A stretch of DNA of 64,000 nt, taken from assembly GCF_003853705.1 (NCBI RefSeq), contig NZ_QTQI01000019.1, positions 1 to 64,000 of the forward strand. Reading direction: 5' to 3'. Source of the stretch: Burkholderia sp. Bp8992. Its GTDB lineage: Bacteria > Pseudomonadota > Gammaproteobacteria > Burkholderiales > Burkholderiaceae. How positions within the stretch are numbered: the stretch's first letter is position 1; each line of letters opens with the position of its first letter. The notes under the pieces were generated by a model, which worked only from the letters and a program-made list of their open reading frames with translations, ran no database searches and had not been told where the DNA came from. Of the stretch, positions 7,341 to 15,756 are shown one piece after another. The translations under genes and the position numbers were made by a program.

Positions 7341-7871
7341 ATGCAAGATATCGAATTCTATCGCGCAAACGAAAAACCATACGGCGTTTTCAGTAACCTG
7401 TATAAACGCGCAATCGTATTTGAAGGCATCGAGTATCCCACGTCAGAACACGCCTATCAGGCGGGCAAAGCCAGAAAGGACTCAGTTCGCGATTGGCTCA
7501 TGGCTGCGCCCTCACCCTCGCTGCTTGCGATGGCGGCGCATGGACTGTATGTGTGGGACGTTCACCCTGACTGGTCCAAAACCAAATTCGCCAGGATGAA
7601 ACAGGTACTGCATGCCAAATTCACCCAGCACCAGGACTTGCAGGAGATTCTGCTTTCGACAGGCGACGCAAGACTGGTAGAAACCGCAACGGTTGACAAT
7701 GCGGTCAATCGGCTTTGGGGACAGGTGAACGGTGTCGGGAAAAATATGCTGGGGGTCTTGCTGATGGAGGTCCGCTCAGAAATCAGGGCATCGCTTGTCA
7801 AACCGTCCCGGGCAAAGACAAAGCCCGCCCTCTCCCGCCGGAAATCAAACCGGGAAAAGCTCACAGCATAA
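7341..7871 (+). CDS. NADAR family protein (YbiA/RibX-like N-glycosidase)
   Basis: A 176-residue NADAR (DUF1768) protein: IEFYRANEKPYGVFSNLY, FEGIEYPTSEHAYQAGKA, then NRLWGQVNGVGKNMLGVLLMEVR. These are the family's conserved N-terminal, Glu-containing and C-terminal elements. Family members cleave N-glycosidic bonds of ribose-phosphate compounds: YbiA acts on early riboflavin intermediates, and others remove ADP-ribose from guanine. The start MQDIEFY at 7341 gives the normal length; the frame is open further upstream without homology. It converges with, and overlaps by 27 bases, the end of the PfkB gene. Its chemistry fits the nucleotide-sugar theme of that operon, but the link is inference. 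Confidence 0.85.
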   Translation: MQDIEFYRANEKPYGVFSNLYKRAIVFEGIEYPTSEHAYQAGKARKDSVRDWLMAAPSPSLLAMAAHGLYVWDVHPDWSKTKFARMKQVLHAKFTQHQDLQEILLSTGDARLVETATVDNAVNRLWGQVNGVGKNMLGVLLMEVRSEIRASLVKPSRAKTKPALSRRKSNREKLTA

Positions 7872-8954
7872 CTTCGCGGGCTTTCGCGGCGGGATATGCA
7901 GTCCAACGCCGGAGTACGATGACCTGCCGACCGCCTGCGCGGATTCATAAGCATCGCGCCAATCTCCGGCTTCCCAGATTGCATCTGGGTCACGGGCTTC
8001 CATCAGATCAGCCAAGGCCAGCAACTTGTCTCTTACCTCATATCGGGCCAACCCACGTGCCCCTGAATGCATGCAGTTCAGGGCGGCCAGTGCCTGACCG
8101 AACCGAAGAGACGCTGCAAGCGTTGGTGTGTTCAATTCTCGCGATGAACGGCCCCCGTATAACGCGTAAAGCAAACCGGCAGTACACCAGTCACCCGCTC
8201 CGGCCGTGTCAGCCACACGCGGGACACTGAACGCCGTCAGCGTCCGCCAACTCCCCTGCGGCATGTCGGACGCCACCCTGAAGCGAAGTCCCTGTGCGCC
8301 CAGTGTCTGAATAACCACCTCAACATCCGAGCAGTCAAACGCCGCCAGTTCCGTGATTCGTTCGTCCGCGTACTTCAGGATGTGACACGCATCGATCGCC
8401 CGCTGAAAATCCGCCGTTCTGACAGCAACGGCGGATGGCTCGAACACGACTAACGCCCCCCGACTACGGTAGTTCTCCGCCAGATTAAGCGACCAGTCAG
8501 TGACGCGATCAAAGTAGAAAACATCCGGCCGTTCGATCTGCCGCAGCACCGTATGGCAGTACGCGTCCCCAGCCTCGGACGCAAACCCCCGCTTCTGTCC
8601 ACAAAAGGGGCACGAGAAACTGAATCTGTGGGTACATTCGTGATCGCCGGGCCACTGGTAGACAACCGGCGTATGTGCATGGTCTTCGTGCCTGATGAAC
8701 CGGGTATCCGCCCGAAGAACCTCGAACTCACGGCGGATGCGCCTGCCGGCAACATCATCCCCGAGCCTCGCGACCGGGGCGCTCGACCAGCCAAGGAATG
8801 CGAGAATAGCCAGGACATTCCCTGCCGAGCCGCCCAATTCGGCCCGCACGCTGGTCCTATCCTCGCCCAGGAGGACATCCAGCGCCAGCAGACCTGTCCC
8901 CACGACGTGTGGTCGCGTGTCAGACCTTTCCGGCAAGCTCAATCGAATCGTCAT
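7845..8954 (-). CDS. PfkB/ribokinase-family kinase with Cys-rich insertion
   Basis: A 369-residue ribokinase-fold kinase. GGSAGNV (41-47) is the N-terminal PfkB signature and DTAGAGD (249-255) the C-terminal one, with Asp255 as catalytic base. It should therefore phosphorylate a sugar or nucleoside with ATP. Residues 105-120 carry an unusual insertion, HECTHRFSFSCPFCGQ, with Cys107, Cys115 and Cys118 able to form a zinc knuckle near where the lid usually lies. It is the last gene of the five-gene operon. The start at 8954 (MTIRLS) overlaps the preceding gene by 35 bases; an ATG at 8969 is also possible. Substrate unknown. Confidence 0.8.
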   Translation of the reverse strand: MTIRLSLPERSDTRPHVVGTGLLALDVLLGEDRTSVRAELGGSAGNVLAILAFLGWSSAPVARLGDDVAGRRIRREFEVLRADTRFIRHEDHAHTPVVYQWPGDHECTHRFSFSCPFCGQKRGFASEAGDAYCHTVLRQIERPDVFYFDRVTDWSLNLAENYRSRGALVVFEPSAVAVRTADFQRAIDACHILKYADERITELAAFDCSDVEVVIQTLGAQGLRFRVASDMPQGSWRTLTAFSVPRVADTAGAGDWCTAGLLYALYGGRSSRELNTPTLAASLRFGQALAALNCMHSGARGLARYEVRDKLLALADLMEARDPDAIWEAGDWRDAYESAQAVGRSSYSGVGLHIPPRKPAKLCCELFPV

Positions 8955-10035
8955 AGGGAACCCCAGCAAGCCAAACGTGCCACAAGTGGTTGGGCTTTTG
9001 AACAGTCAGCCCTGCGGGAGGTGCTGAGGCAGTAGTATACCCGATCGTCTCTACATACAGCATCGGGAGGTCCAGGTCGATCGCAGCCAGCAGCATTCCC
9101 AAACTGCCCATGCGCCAGCCGTTCGGCGAAAGCACCGTGATCGCTGTCTGCTTGGTCGCCTGAAATACCTCCTTGCGCGCGGAGTCCATCCTCGAAATCG
9201 ACTGAAAGACATCCATCGGGTCCGATTCGTGCGCGTAGATGATGTTCAGATGACTGCTCTCCCAGTCGCCAAGGAGGAGATCTCCAAACTCGAAGAGCAG
9301 ATCGTCTCCGCGCCGGGGACGCGCCGACGGAAAAGGTACAATCGGACAGACTTCCGCCACCGGAGCGTTTGCCGATAGTGCCTGAAACATGATGCTCATC
9401 TGAGGTAGTGAGCTCTCTGCCAGTTGCGGCACCCACAGCTTCAGGTTGTCAGCGCTGACATCAAGCCCCATAGTTCCCTGAAATCCGTGCATCCACTCGG
9501 CACGGTCATTGGATTCCGACTCCAGCCTGATCTCACGATGATCGTTTGTCGCCATCAGAACGTGAACGTTTGCTCCAGACTGCATGCTGCGCTCAATGGC
9601 CTGCTTGACGAGGGGAAAGCATATCCCGCGCGACATTCCTGTCGCGTCGATGACGACGTCAGCGTAATCGCCTTCGTACCAGTTGTCCGCTGCACGGGCA
9701 GCGACGCGCCCGCCGACCGTCGCACCGTCGTCGGCCACGATGCGCACGTCCTCGAACCGGAGCTGCTCCCGCGGTATTGTTCGCTCGAGGTACGCAACAT
9801 GGCTGGCGCCAATGTCATTCAACGTCTTCGAGCTATCGCGCCGTCTTTCCACCATAAAGCGGAAATCAACGCATTTTGCCGCGGCCAGCTCAGTCGCAAA
9901 ATAGAGGCTGCTCGTCTCAATCCCGACGGTCCCGATAAATAGCACGCGCCTTGAGTTCATCAGGTGTTCCGACAGAAAGGGAAGCACGTCGGCGTCGCTC
10001 TGGGCGTAGCACCTGTCGCGGGAAAAACGATTCAT
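8920..10035 (-). CDS. unrecognised protein of the PRTase operon
   Basis: A 371-residue protein without a family I can name. Residues 31-50 (VLFIGTVGIETSSLYFATEL) look like a first beta-strand, loop and helix of a Rossmann-like fold. A second strand, YADVVIDATGMSRG, sits near residue 125, and another helix-strand unit follows near the C-terminus (LLAAIDLDLPMLYVET). The overall feel is of a nucleotide- or cofactor-binding alpha/beta protein, but no catalytic motif is clear. The ATG overlaps the ATPase stop (ATGA). MNSRRVLFIG (residue 26) is an alternative start. It is probably an enzyme or sensor specific to this system. Confidence 0.7.
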   Translation of the reverse strand: MNRFSRDRCYAQSDADVLPFLSEHLMNSRRVLFIGTVGIETSSLYFATELAAAKCVDFRFMVERRRDSSKTLNDIGASHVAYLERTIPREQLRFEDVRIVADDGATVGGRVAARAADNWYEGDYADVVIDATGMSRGICFPLVKQAIERSMQSGANVHVLMATNDHREIRLESESNDRAEWMHGFQGTMGLDVSADNLKLWVPQLAESSLPQMSIMFQALSANAPVAEVCPIVPFPSARPRRGDDLLFEFGDLLLGDWESSHLNIIYAHESDPMDVFQSISRMDSARKEVFQATKQTAITVLSPNGWRMGSLGMLLAAIDLDLPMLYVETIGYTTASAPPAGLTVQKPNHLWHVWLAGVPYDDSIELAGKV

Positions 10036-11942
10036 TCACTGATACTCGCAATAAGCTCCGACAAGTGGCCCTCACAAAAGCCACCACGCCCAAACGTCAG
10101 TCCGTGCTTCAGGATCGGAAGTCCACCCAGTTGAAACAGGCACCATGTCCGTCGTTTGCATTCATAGTTCTCAGTGAGAGAAAGCGCGTTATAGGCAAGC
10201 GCGTAGTGCAAAACAACCACTAGATTGCCCCCATCCTTCTGGAAACGATCCATTTCGGACTGAGGTATCCCGAACGCATTGGCACCGTCATCCAGCGGTG
10301 CGTTCGGTTCAAGAGTGCGGCCCCTGCAGCGGGACGCGATGAATTCGACAAGCCGGCGTACTGCATCACTGTGCGGGAAATTCCAGCGTTCGATCGTCGA
10401 AGCCGCCTGCCGGACCAGGATTTCATTTTGAACCTTCGCCTCCAGTCGAGGCTCTCGCCCGCGCACAATTCTAGTTTCCACGTTGTCCACCAATGCACCC
10501 GCCAGCTGGATAAATTGCTCGATATTCTCGCTACTCGCATCGACCAAACGATCAAACCCGTAGTAGAAAGGCTTACCATAGTCATGGAGTAACTGGAGGT
10601 TGGCACCAGCAATCAACGAGGCGTTCACTGAACGTGACGCTACCGGCTCATCCGGTCGCAACTCAAGCTCCTCGGGTTCCGAAGAAAATAGCTCTGTCTG
10701 AGGGGTACGACGAGACTCGCGGTGTATCAAGATCCGGAGCAGCGCCTGCCGGGTATCATCCGGTAGTTCAGCAGGAATCCATGACCGGATGAGATCAACA
10801 CGATTTGCGGCAAACCCACTCTCATCGATCACCCTCTTGACCGCAGCAGTCAGTTGCCGCATGTCCGCGGACTGCAATACAGGATCCTTCGTCGACAGAC
10901 AGTCCTCAAGACGGATCGACTGCCTGCGCAACGTGGGCATCTGTTCGATATACCGCTTTGATATGTCCTTGACCGTCGCCTTAAACGCGCGCTTGTCCGA
11001 TGCACCTTTCTGCATGAGCTTGAGCACCCAGTCGCGGTCCCGTGTACTACCCGCGGCACTGACAGACGCCCCCTCAGGATCCGACGTCAACGCACGCCGG
11101 AAGACATCGTGGCCAATCGCATCGACGCGCGTGACCAGCCATCTGGCAACCTTCAGCTCCCGCCCCTGCAGCCACTGCTCAACATCCGCGAACTGTTCAG
11201 GATGCAATTCATGTGCATCATCGACAATTGACAGCGGCCTCATGGTGATTTCGCCGCCGTCAACCCCCGCGATGGCCGGTATGCGAATCGCTTCGATGAT
11301 CGAAAAGGCCTCATAGGAACTTTGCGGGCCGATCTCGGCCAATTGGTGCTCCGCGGGTGGCACCAGGGCAGTGACGATCCGAAATATCCGTGCCTCGACT
11401 GACCGCGCGTAGTCTCGAAAGGCAAGCGTATCTTCGGCGCGAATAAGCCTCGCCTGAACCTCAAATTGCTCACGCGCAACTATCTTGACCTGCGAAAGAT
11501 CCGCACCGGCCCCCTCAATCTTTCTCAACCATCCAAGTACTGAGCGAACCTGGATCAAGGACCGCAGAAGAGCGGACTTCACCTTGGCCGAATACGGCAA
11601 CTCCCAGATATCCCGCATATCGGGCGTTGTTGCGAGTCGAAAAGCCAGTATTCGCGGCCGAAGATCCTCAATGACCAGACACTCAGTCAAGGCACGTGTT
11701 ACGTCCTTGTGGTCTGTACTGGGCAACGACCTCAACAAGGCGACAACGGTGTCGAGTTCGATCAGTCGCGCAATCGTGGTCTTGCCGCTACCCGGTGTTC
11801 CGACCACAATGACGAGTCTGTCAAAGAACGATGCGGCGTTGCTTTCAAAGAACCGTCTGAGCGGCTCCGGGCTGAGAATAGATAGTAGCGCGCCTGGCGC
11901 ATCAAAATATTCCGTGGCGCGTTTCTTGAACGGATTATCCAT
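10032..11942 (-). CDS. P-loop ATPase, ORC/CDC6-like
   Basis: A 636-residue ATPase. Walker A is GTPGSGKTT (48-56), Walker B PLSIVDDAHE (236-245), and a possible sensor follows in RWLVTRVDA (267-275). The rest is mostly helical. The layout resembles the ORC/CDC6-like AAA+ ATPases that I recall as partners of phosphoribosyltransferases in predicted conflict systems; this cannot be checked here. It may sense nucleic acid or a ligand and control the enzymes beside it. It overlaps the PRTase gene by 8 bases upstream and the unrecognised gene by 4 bases downstream. Confidence 0.75.
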   Translation of the reverse strand: MDNPFKKRATEYFDAPGALLSILSPEPLRRFFESNAASFFDRLVIVVGTPGSGKTTIARLIELDTVVALLRSLPSTDHKDVTRALTECLVIEDLRPRILAFRLATTPDMRDIWELPYSAKVKSALLRSLIQVRSVLGWLRKIEGAGADLSQVKIVAREQFEVQARLIRAEDTLAFRDYARSVEARIFRIVTALVPPAEHQLAEIGPQSSYEAFSIIEAIRIPAIAGVDGGEITMRPLSIVDDAHELHPEQFADVEQWLQGRELKVARWLVTRVDAIGHDVFRRALTSDPEGASVSAAGSTRDRDWVLKLMQKGASDKRAFKATVKDISKRYIEQMPTLRRQSIRLEDCLSTKDPVLQSADMRQLTAAVKRVIDESGFAANRVDLIRSWIPAELPDDTRQALLRILIHRESRRTPQTELFSSEPEELELRPDEPVASRSVNASLIAGANLQLLHDYGKPFYYGFDRLVDASSENIEQFIQLAGALVDNVETRIVRGREPRLEAKVQNEILVRQAASTIERWNFPHSDAVRRLVEFIASRCRGRTLEPNAPLDDGANAFGIPQSEMDRFQKDGGNLVVVLHYALAYNALSLTENYECKRRTWCLFQLGGLPILKHGLTFGRGGFCEGHLSELIASISE

Positions 11943-13044
11943 GGTCAGCGTGTCGCTTTTTTCGGGAGAACAGTGGTCTCATCTGATGCGAGGGCGGTAC
12001 GCGGTCAGGTCCGGATGTCGCCCATAGAATCGCGACCGAGTTGTTGGGCGCATTGTGATAAAGCACGACAGGAAGTCCGCACTGTCGATATCCGTACCAG
12101 ACATTCTTCCCGAGATGCACGTCCTGAATCGAAGGGTCATAGCAGTCTTTAAGCAACTTGACCAGATCCGCGGGGCCGTCATCGTCAATCACAATGTCGT
12201 TGCTAAGCACGGCAGAAAACGTCGATTCAAACCGGAATGCTCCGGTTAGCGCCCGGAACCGTCCAATGGCATCGTCCACAGTTCCCGTCGCACGGCTGGA
12301 GCCCAGGTAGTGGTGAACGTGGATACAGCAATCCACGGTAAGCGATGTACCGAGCCGCCCCTTGTTCTGTTCGCAGAAGACAGGGATCTTCCCCTTCCAT
12401 TCACCCTTATCGTTCTGCCGGATCAGCGTGGCACCCGACGCGGTGAAATCATCGATCAGACAGACGCGTTCAAATAATGCGTCCTCGTCGCAGAAGCCCA
12501 GTTTGTCCAGACGCTCACGCAATGCCTCGTTCAACTTCTTCCACTTCTCGTTTGATATCTCGCTGGCAGCGACAACCTGCTCCGTGGAAACACGCCCTTC
12601 GTTATCCCGGCGGAAAATATCGATTTTTGCTCCGTCGCTCAACCCGACGTAAAGCGTCCGGATTCCGATCAATTCGAGGCGACGTTCAGCCGACTTGTTG
12701 CCCCATGTTCTATACAGGGGTACACCCAAATGAGTTGCCACTTCGGTGCGCATGCAACGCAGAAGCACCGGCATTGTCAGATTCACCAGATGGTGCATCT
12801 CGCCCTGACTGATAAATACAAGCCGCCGTCGAAGAAAGGAATAGGCCGTCGTGCGATCCTTGCTAGTGAACTGCCCAAGCCAGGCAAGAAGGTTGACATA
12901 GAAACGCGCTCCAGGACTATAGCCCTGGTAGTGGTCATATTTAGCGCCGACCATCAGCCGCAACCATGCAAATTCTTCCGTTGCCCGGGTCTCGTCCCAC
13001 TCCATCAGGTCTGCCAGGAGGCGCATGGCAAGTTGTGCCTTCAT
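11935..13044 (-). CDS. phosphoribosyltransferase-fold protein (PRTase-CE-like)
   Basis: A 369-residue protein with a type I PRTase signature, VCLIDDFTASGATLIR (194-209), whose DDFTASGAT is the PRPP-binding loop. An N-terminal helical segment contains YSPGARFYVNLLAWLGQF. PRTases transfer ribose-5-phosphate from PRPP to a base. It lies between the SIS-HAD fusion and the P-loop ATPase, with overlaps on both sides (ATGA upstream, 8 bases downstream), so the three products probably act together. The pairing with an ORC/CDC6-like ATPase matches the predicted PRTase-CE conflict systems I recall from comparative genomics. Activity and substrate unproven. Confidence 0.8.
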   Translation of the reverse strand: MKAQLAMRLLADLMEWDETRATEEFAWLRLMVGAKYDHYQGYSPGARFYVNLLAWLGQFTSKDRTTAYSFLRRRLVFISQGEMHHLVNLTMPVLLRCMRTEVATHLGVPLYRTWGNKSAERRLELIGIRTLYVGLSDGAKIDIFRRDNEGRVSTEQVVAASEISNEKWKKLNEALRERLDKLGFCDEDALFERVCLIDDFTASGATLIRQNDKGEWKGKIPVFCEQNKGRLGTSLTVDCCIHVHHYLGSSRATGTVDDAIGRFRALTGAFRFESTFSAVLSNDIVIDDDGPADLVKLLKDCYDPSIQDVHLGKNVWYGYRQCGLPVVLYHNAPNNSVAILWATSGPDRVPPSHQMRPLFSRKKRHADHG

Positions 13045-14984
13045 TTTGCAAACCCCGGCACTGTCAAAATTGCACGAACATGTTCGATAAACTCCGGCGC
13101 GAACCGCAACGCCCCTCCGTCGACCACAAGCGCTTTGAGGTAAAATCGCGTGCCCTGTGCGCCAATAAGGCCTTGAGGCAGAAAATTCCAGCAGGCATCC
13201 CTTGCAATTGAGACGCCACCTACACTGAGACCCAGGCCCGCATTGAGAAATTCGTAATCGTTACCCTCGATGTCACCCGAATCTCCAAGCCTGAGAATTT
13301 CGTCCTCGCGATCACAACCAACGGTCGCGGCAATGGACGAAACGACCTTGTCCTTACCTGCAGATTCGGTGACCACGTCTATCGAGTGACCTGAATAAAA
13401 AATTCGCCACCCGTCATACCCTTTGGCGTGGAGCCATTGGCGCACGTATGCCCCAACGCGGCACTTCGCCGAATGATCACGAATGCGGAGGCTCAACTGC
13501 CCTTCACCGATTTTCGGCGACGACTTCAACGCACCGAGCAGGGTTGACTCAGTCAACCACTCAGTCAACTCGACGAACCTCGGGTCAGGCTTACCCTGCA
13601 CCGGCGGTGCCTCGGCGAGACCCGATACAACCGACCCACTATAAAAACCGATCGTGATCCACTTCCACAGCTCTTCACCAAGCTTGGTCCGCAGATCGCC
13701 ATGCAGCGAATCGCCTCGACCTGTTGCAAAGCCGATCGGAAATCCGGCACCTGCGATACGCCCTATTTCCGATAGCAGGCAGGCATCAAGCCCATCAAAC
13801 CGGAGGTCCGTATTGCAGAACGTTCCATCGAAATCACATACCAGTGCACGGAATCTCGCCCGCTCAAGCCGGTCGGCGAACGCAACGCCTGCCTGCCTGA
13901 ATGTTTCGTAGGTCGCGCGGGGCGCATCCACGTTTCGTACTTTACGGACCAGAGCTGGGGGCCACCCAGCTCGTCCACGAACGGCCTCACGTACATCCGA
14001 CGCGTGCAATGCCCGCCCGAACTCCGGAACATCGGGTTGCCCTGGATCAATCCCGCGGCGTTGGGAAAGGATATCGGTTAGCAGGATTGCATCAATCACG
14101 CTCACTATTTCCGCGAGTGCGTGTTCTCCTGGCAGGTCGAGCCGAACGACAGGCACATCTGCGGGAAACGTCCCTATCGTCGCCCGCGCCAGTATCCGGT
14201 CTCGAGGTGACTCGAATGACACAAAGCACGGCGCGAGTTCCCGATTGGCCAGTTGCAGGTGACGACCGTGTGCGAACTGCCGGTAATCAACTTTCTGGAC
14301 CACACCGATCGCCGATTCGGCAATTTTTGATTCGATATCGATCGCGCCAGCTATGCCATCCCTGCCATAAAGCACGCAAATTTGACGGCCGCCAGTGACC
14401 GCGTCCTCGAGTCCCTGTTCCGCAATCTGGCGGCGACGCCGCTGAAGCCACTGCTCGTCGATTTGCTCAAGGTATCGATCCAAGCCATCAATCGCGTATC
14501 CGCGAGCGATCAGGATCATGGTCGCGATCAGGGAATTGGTCGCAAGATATCCATCTTTTCCCCACGGAGCGGCGAAAGCGGCAACCGTCGCGCCCGACGC
14601 CCGAAGCCTGTCCGCCAGCGGGCTTTCCGGTGCCAAGGTCAGAGCAAACCCAGGAATCTCCAGCGTCAGCATGTGCCGGCCGGCAGCGAGAACATCCTTG
14701 TTCTTGCCTTCGGCCGACACCAGAACGACTGCGCAGTCCTCTGGCCTGGTCTCATGCGCGAAAAGGTCGACCGGGGTTGACTGACGCGAGATCCGACCGA
14801 ACTCCGATTCATGAAGTTGGGCAAGAAAAGCCGCCGACGTCGACGACCCCCCCGAACCGACCGCAAGCAGACTTCGCCCCGAATTGCCAGCGATAACGCG
14901 AGCCAAAAGGACAACGTTTTGCTCAAGCGCCCAACGTATTGCGCTCGGCAGGTATGCAATTTCCTCGGCGAACTGCTTTCCCAT
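13041..14984 (-). CDS. double SIS domain - HAD phosphatase fusion
   Basis: A 647-residue fusion, first gene of the operon. Residues about 20-165 form a SIS sugar-phosphate domain with GSGGSSTSA (43-51). Residues 195-310 look like a second SIS unit, as in GlmS-type double-SIS proteins. Residues 378-600 are a HAD phosphatase: DFDGT (384-388, nucleophile Asp384), ATGRGDS (motif II region), Lys546 and GDSGDIEGND (567-576). SIS domains bind or isomerise phosphosugars and the HAD part should remove a phosphate. Together with the kinase and PRTase, this points to sugar-phosphate or nucleotide chemistry. The stop overlaps the PRTase ATG. The ribosome binding site is weak (CCGGGG). Confidence 0.85.
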   Translation of the reverse strand: MGKQFAEEIAYLPSAIRWALEQNVVLLARVIAGNSGRSLLAVGSGGSSTSAAFLAQLHESEFGRISRQSTPVDLFAHETRPEDCAVVLVSAEGKNKDVLAAGRHMLTLEIPGFALTLAPESPLADRLRASGATVAAFAAPWGKDGYLATNSLIATMILIARGYAIDGLDRYLEQIDEQWLQRRRRQIAEQGLEDAVTGGRQICVLYGRDGIAGAIDIESKIAESAIGVVQKVDYRQFAHGRHLQLANRELAPCFVSFESPRDRILARATIGTFPADVPVVRLDLPGEHALAEIVSVIDAILLTDILSQRRGIDPGQPDVPEFGRALHASDVREAVRGRAGWPPALVRKVRNVDAPRATYETFRQAGVAFADRLERARFRALVCDFDGTFCNTDLRFDGLDACLLSEIGRIAGAGFPIGFATGRGDSLHGDLRTKLGEELWKWITIGFYSGSVVSGLAEAPPVQGKPDPRFVELTEWLTESTLLGALKSSPKIGEGQLSLRIRDHSAKCRVGAYVRQWLHAKGYDGWRIFYSGHSIDVVTESAGKDKVVSSIAATVGCDREDEILRLGDSGDIEGNDYEFLNAGLGLSVGGVSIARDACWNFLPQGLIGAQGTRFYLKALVVDGGALRFAPEFIEHVRAILTVPGFAK

Positions 14985-15073
14985 CCCCGGTAGTCTCTCG
15001 GATTCTCGTTTATCTGCTGTCTTTGAACCGCTTACGTAGGGCCACTACATTAACATTAAATCGCGGTCTCAAC

Positions 15074-15262
15074 ATGGAAGTAAAACGATCCTTGCGCCTG
15101 CTTCCAGCGGCGGACCAACAGTGGAAGCGAGATTGGTTATCCTTTTGCGTTCGGCTAAGGCAGCCGCGATGGAACATCGCTCCGCGCTTTGCAACTTGCT
15201 GCGCAGTGCTCCAAGCGCGGGAACAACCGATAGGACTGTACGCCCTTTCGCCGCAAATGTGA
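15074..15262 (+). CDS. possible small ORF, 62 aa
   Basis: An ATG opens a frame of 62 codons starting MEVKRSLRLLPAADQQWKRD, with several Trp and Cys residues. No ribosome binding site is obvious, no family is recognised, and the opposite strand is also open. It may be a remnant at the border between the cargo operon and the conjugative backbone. Confidence 0.25.
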   Translation: MEVKRSLRLLPAADQQWKRDWLSFCVRLRQPRWNIAPRFATCCAVLQAREQPIGLYALSPQM

Positions 15263-15494
15263 GCCGTACCTGAAAAGATCGCACACGAACCTATGGGACG
15301 CCTCCCGGCGCTAACGCACCGGGACCGGGCTTTCGCGCTGCGCGCCGAGCTGCGTTCCGCGTCTCACCCCTGTCGGGCATCAATCCCTAGCGCAACCGTC
15401 AACCCCATTCATCTTCGAGTTCAGCGTGGCCTGTACGGCTACGCTGCTGCGCGGCGCCCGTGCCTGGTCAACCCGAGGCACGGCATGCACCCGA

Positions 15495-15647
15495 CTCCCA
15501 GGTTCCCGCCCTTGACCCGCGACCGTAGCCGATCGCGGGCAGGCATCAAGGGGCGCGGGACCGTGTTGCCCGCACCCCTCCCTCGCCTTTTTCCTTGACA
15601 CCTGCCCGCGATCGGCTCCTCCAGTCGCACGGGCGGGAACCCGGGAG
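15495..15647. repeat. large imperfect palindrome upstream of DUF932 gene
   Basis: Nested inverted repeats span about 153 bases. Outer arms 15495-15511 and 15631-15647 match 16 of 17. Middle arms 15528-15543 and 15601-15616 match perfectly over 16 bases. Inner arms TCAAGG (15546-15551) and CCTTGA (15593-15598) also match. The stretch 15263-15756 has no credible gene. A structure this long could be a conjugative or replication origin, a single-strand origin, or a strong regulatory RNA leader for the DUF932-parB genes. Confidence 0.7.
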
Positions 15648-15756
15648 CCTGGCGGCAGCAAAGCCAACCCCGAGTTCCACCGGAAGGTGTCCAGCCACAA
15701 CGGCAAGGCACGCCTTCTCGCCCGGTTCAGGTCCTCAACCTTGACCGGAGAAAATC

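Noticed and set aside
15293-15711. ORFs of 90-108 residues around 15.3-15.7 kb on both strands
   Set aside because: They run through the large palindrome, have Arg/Pro/Gly-heavy composition and no family match; they are produced by GC-rich non-coding DNA.
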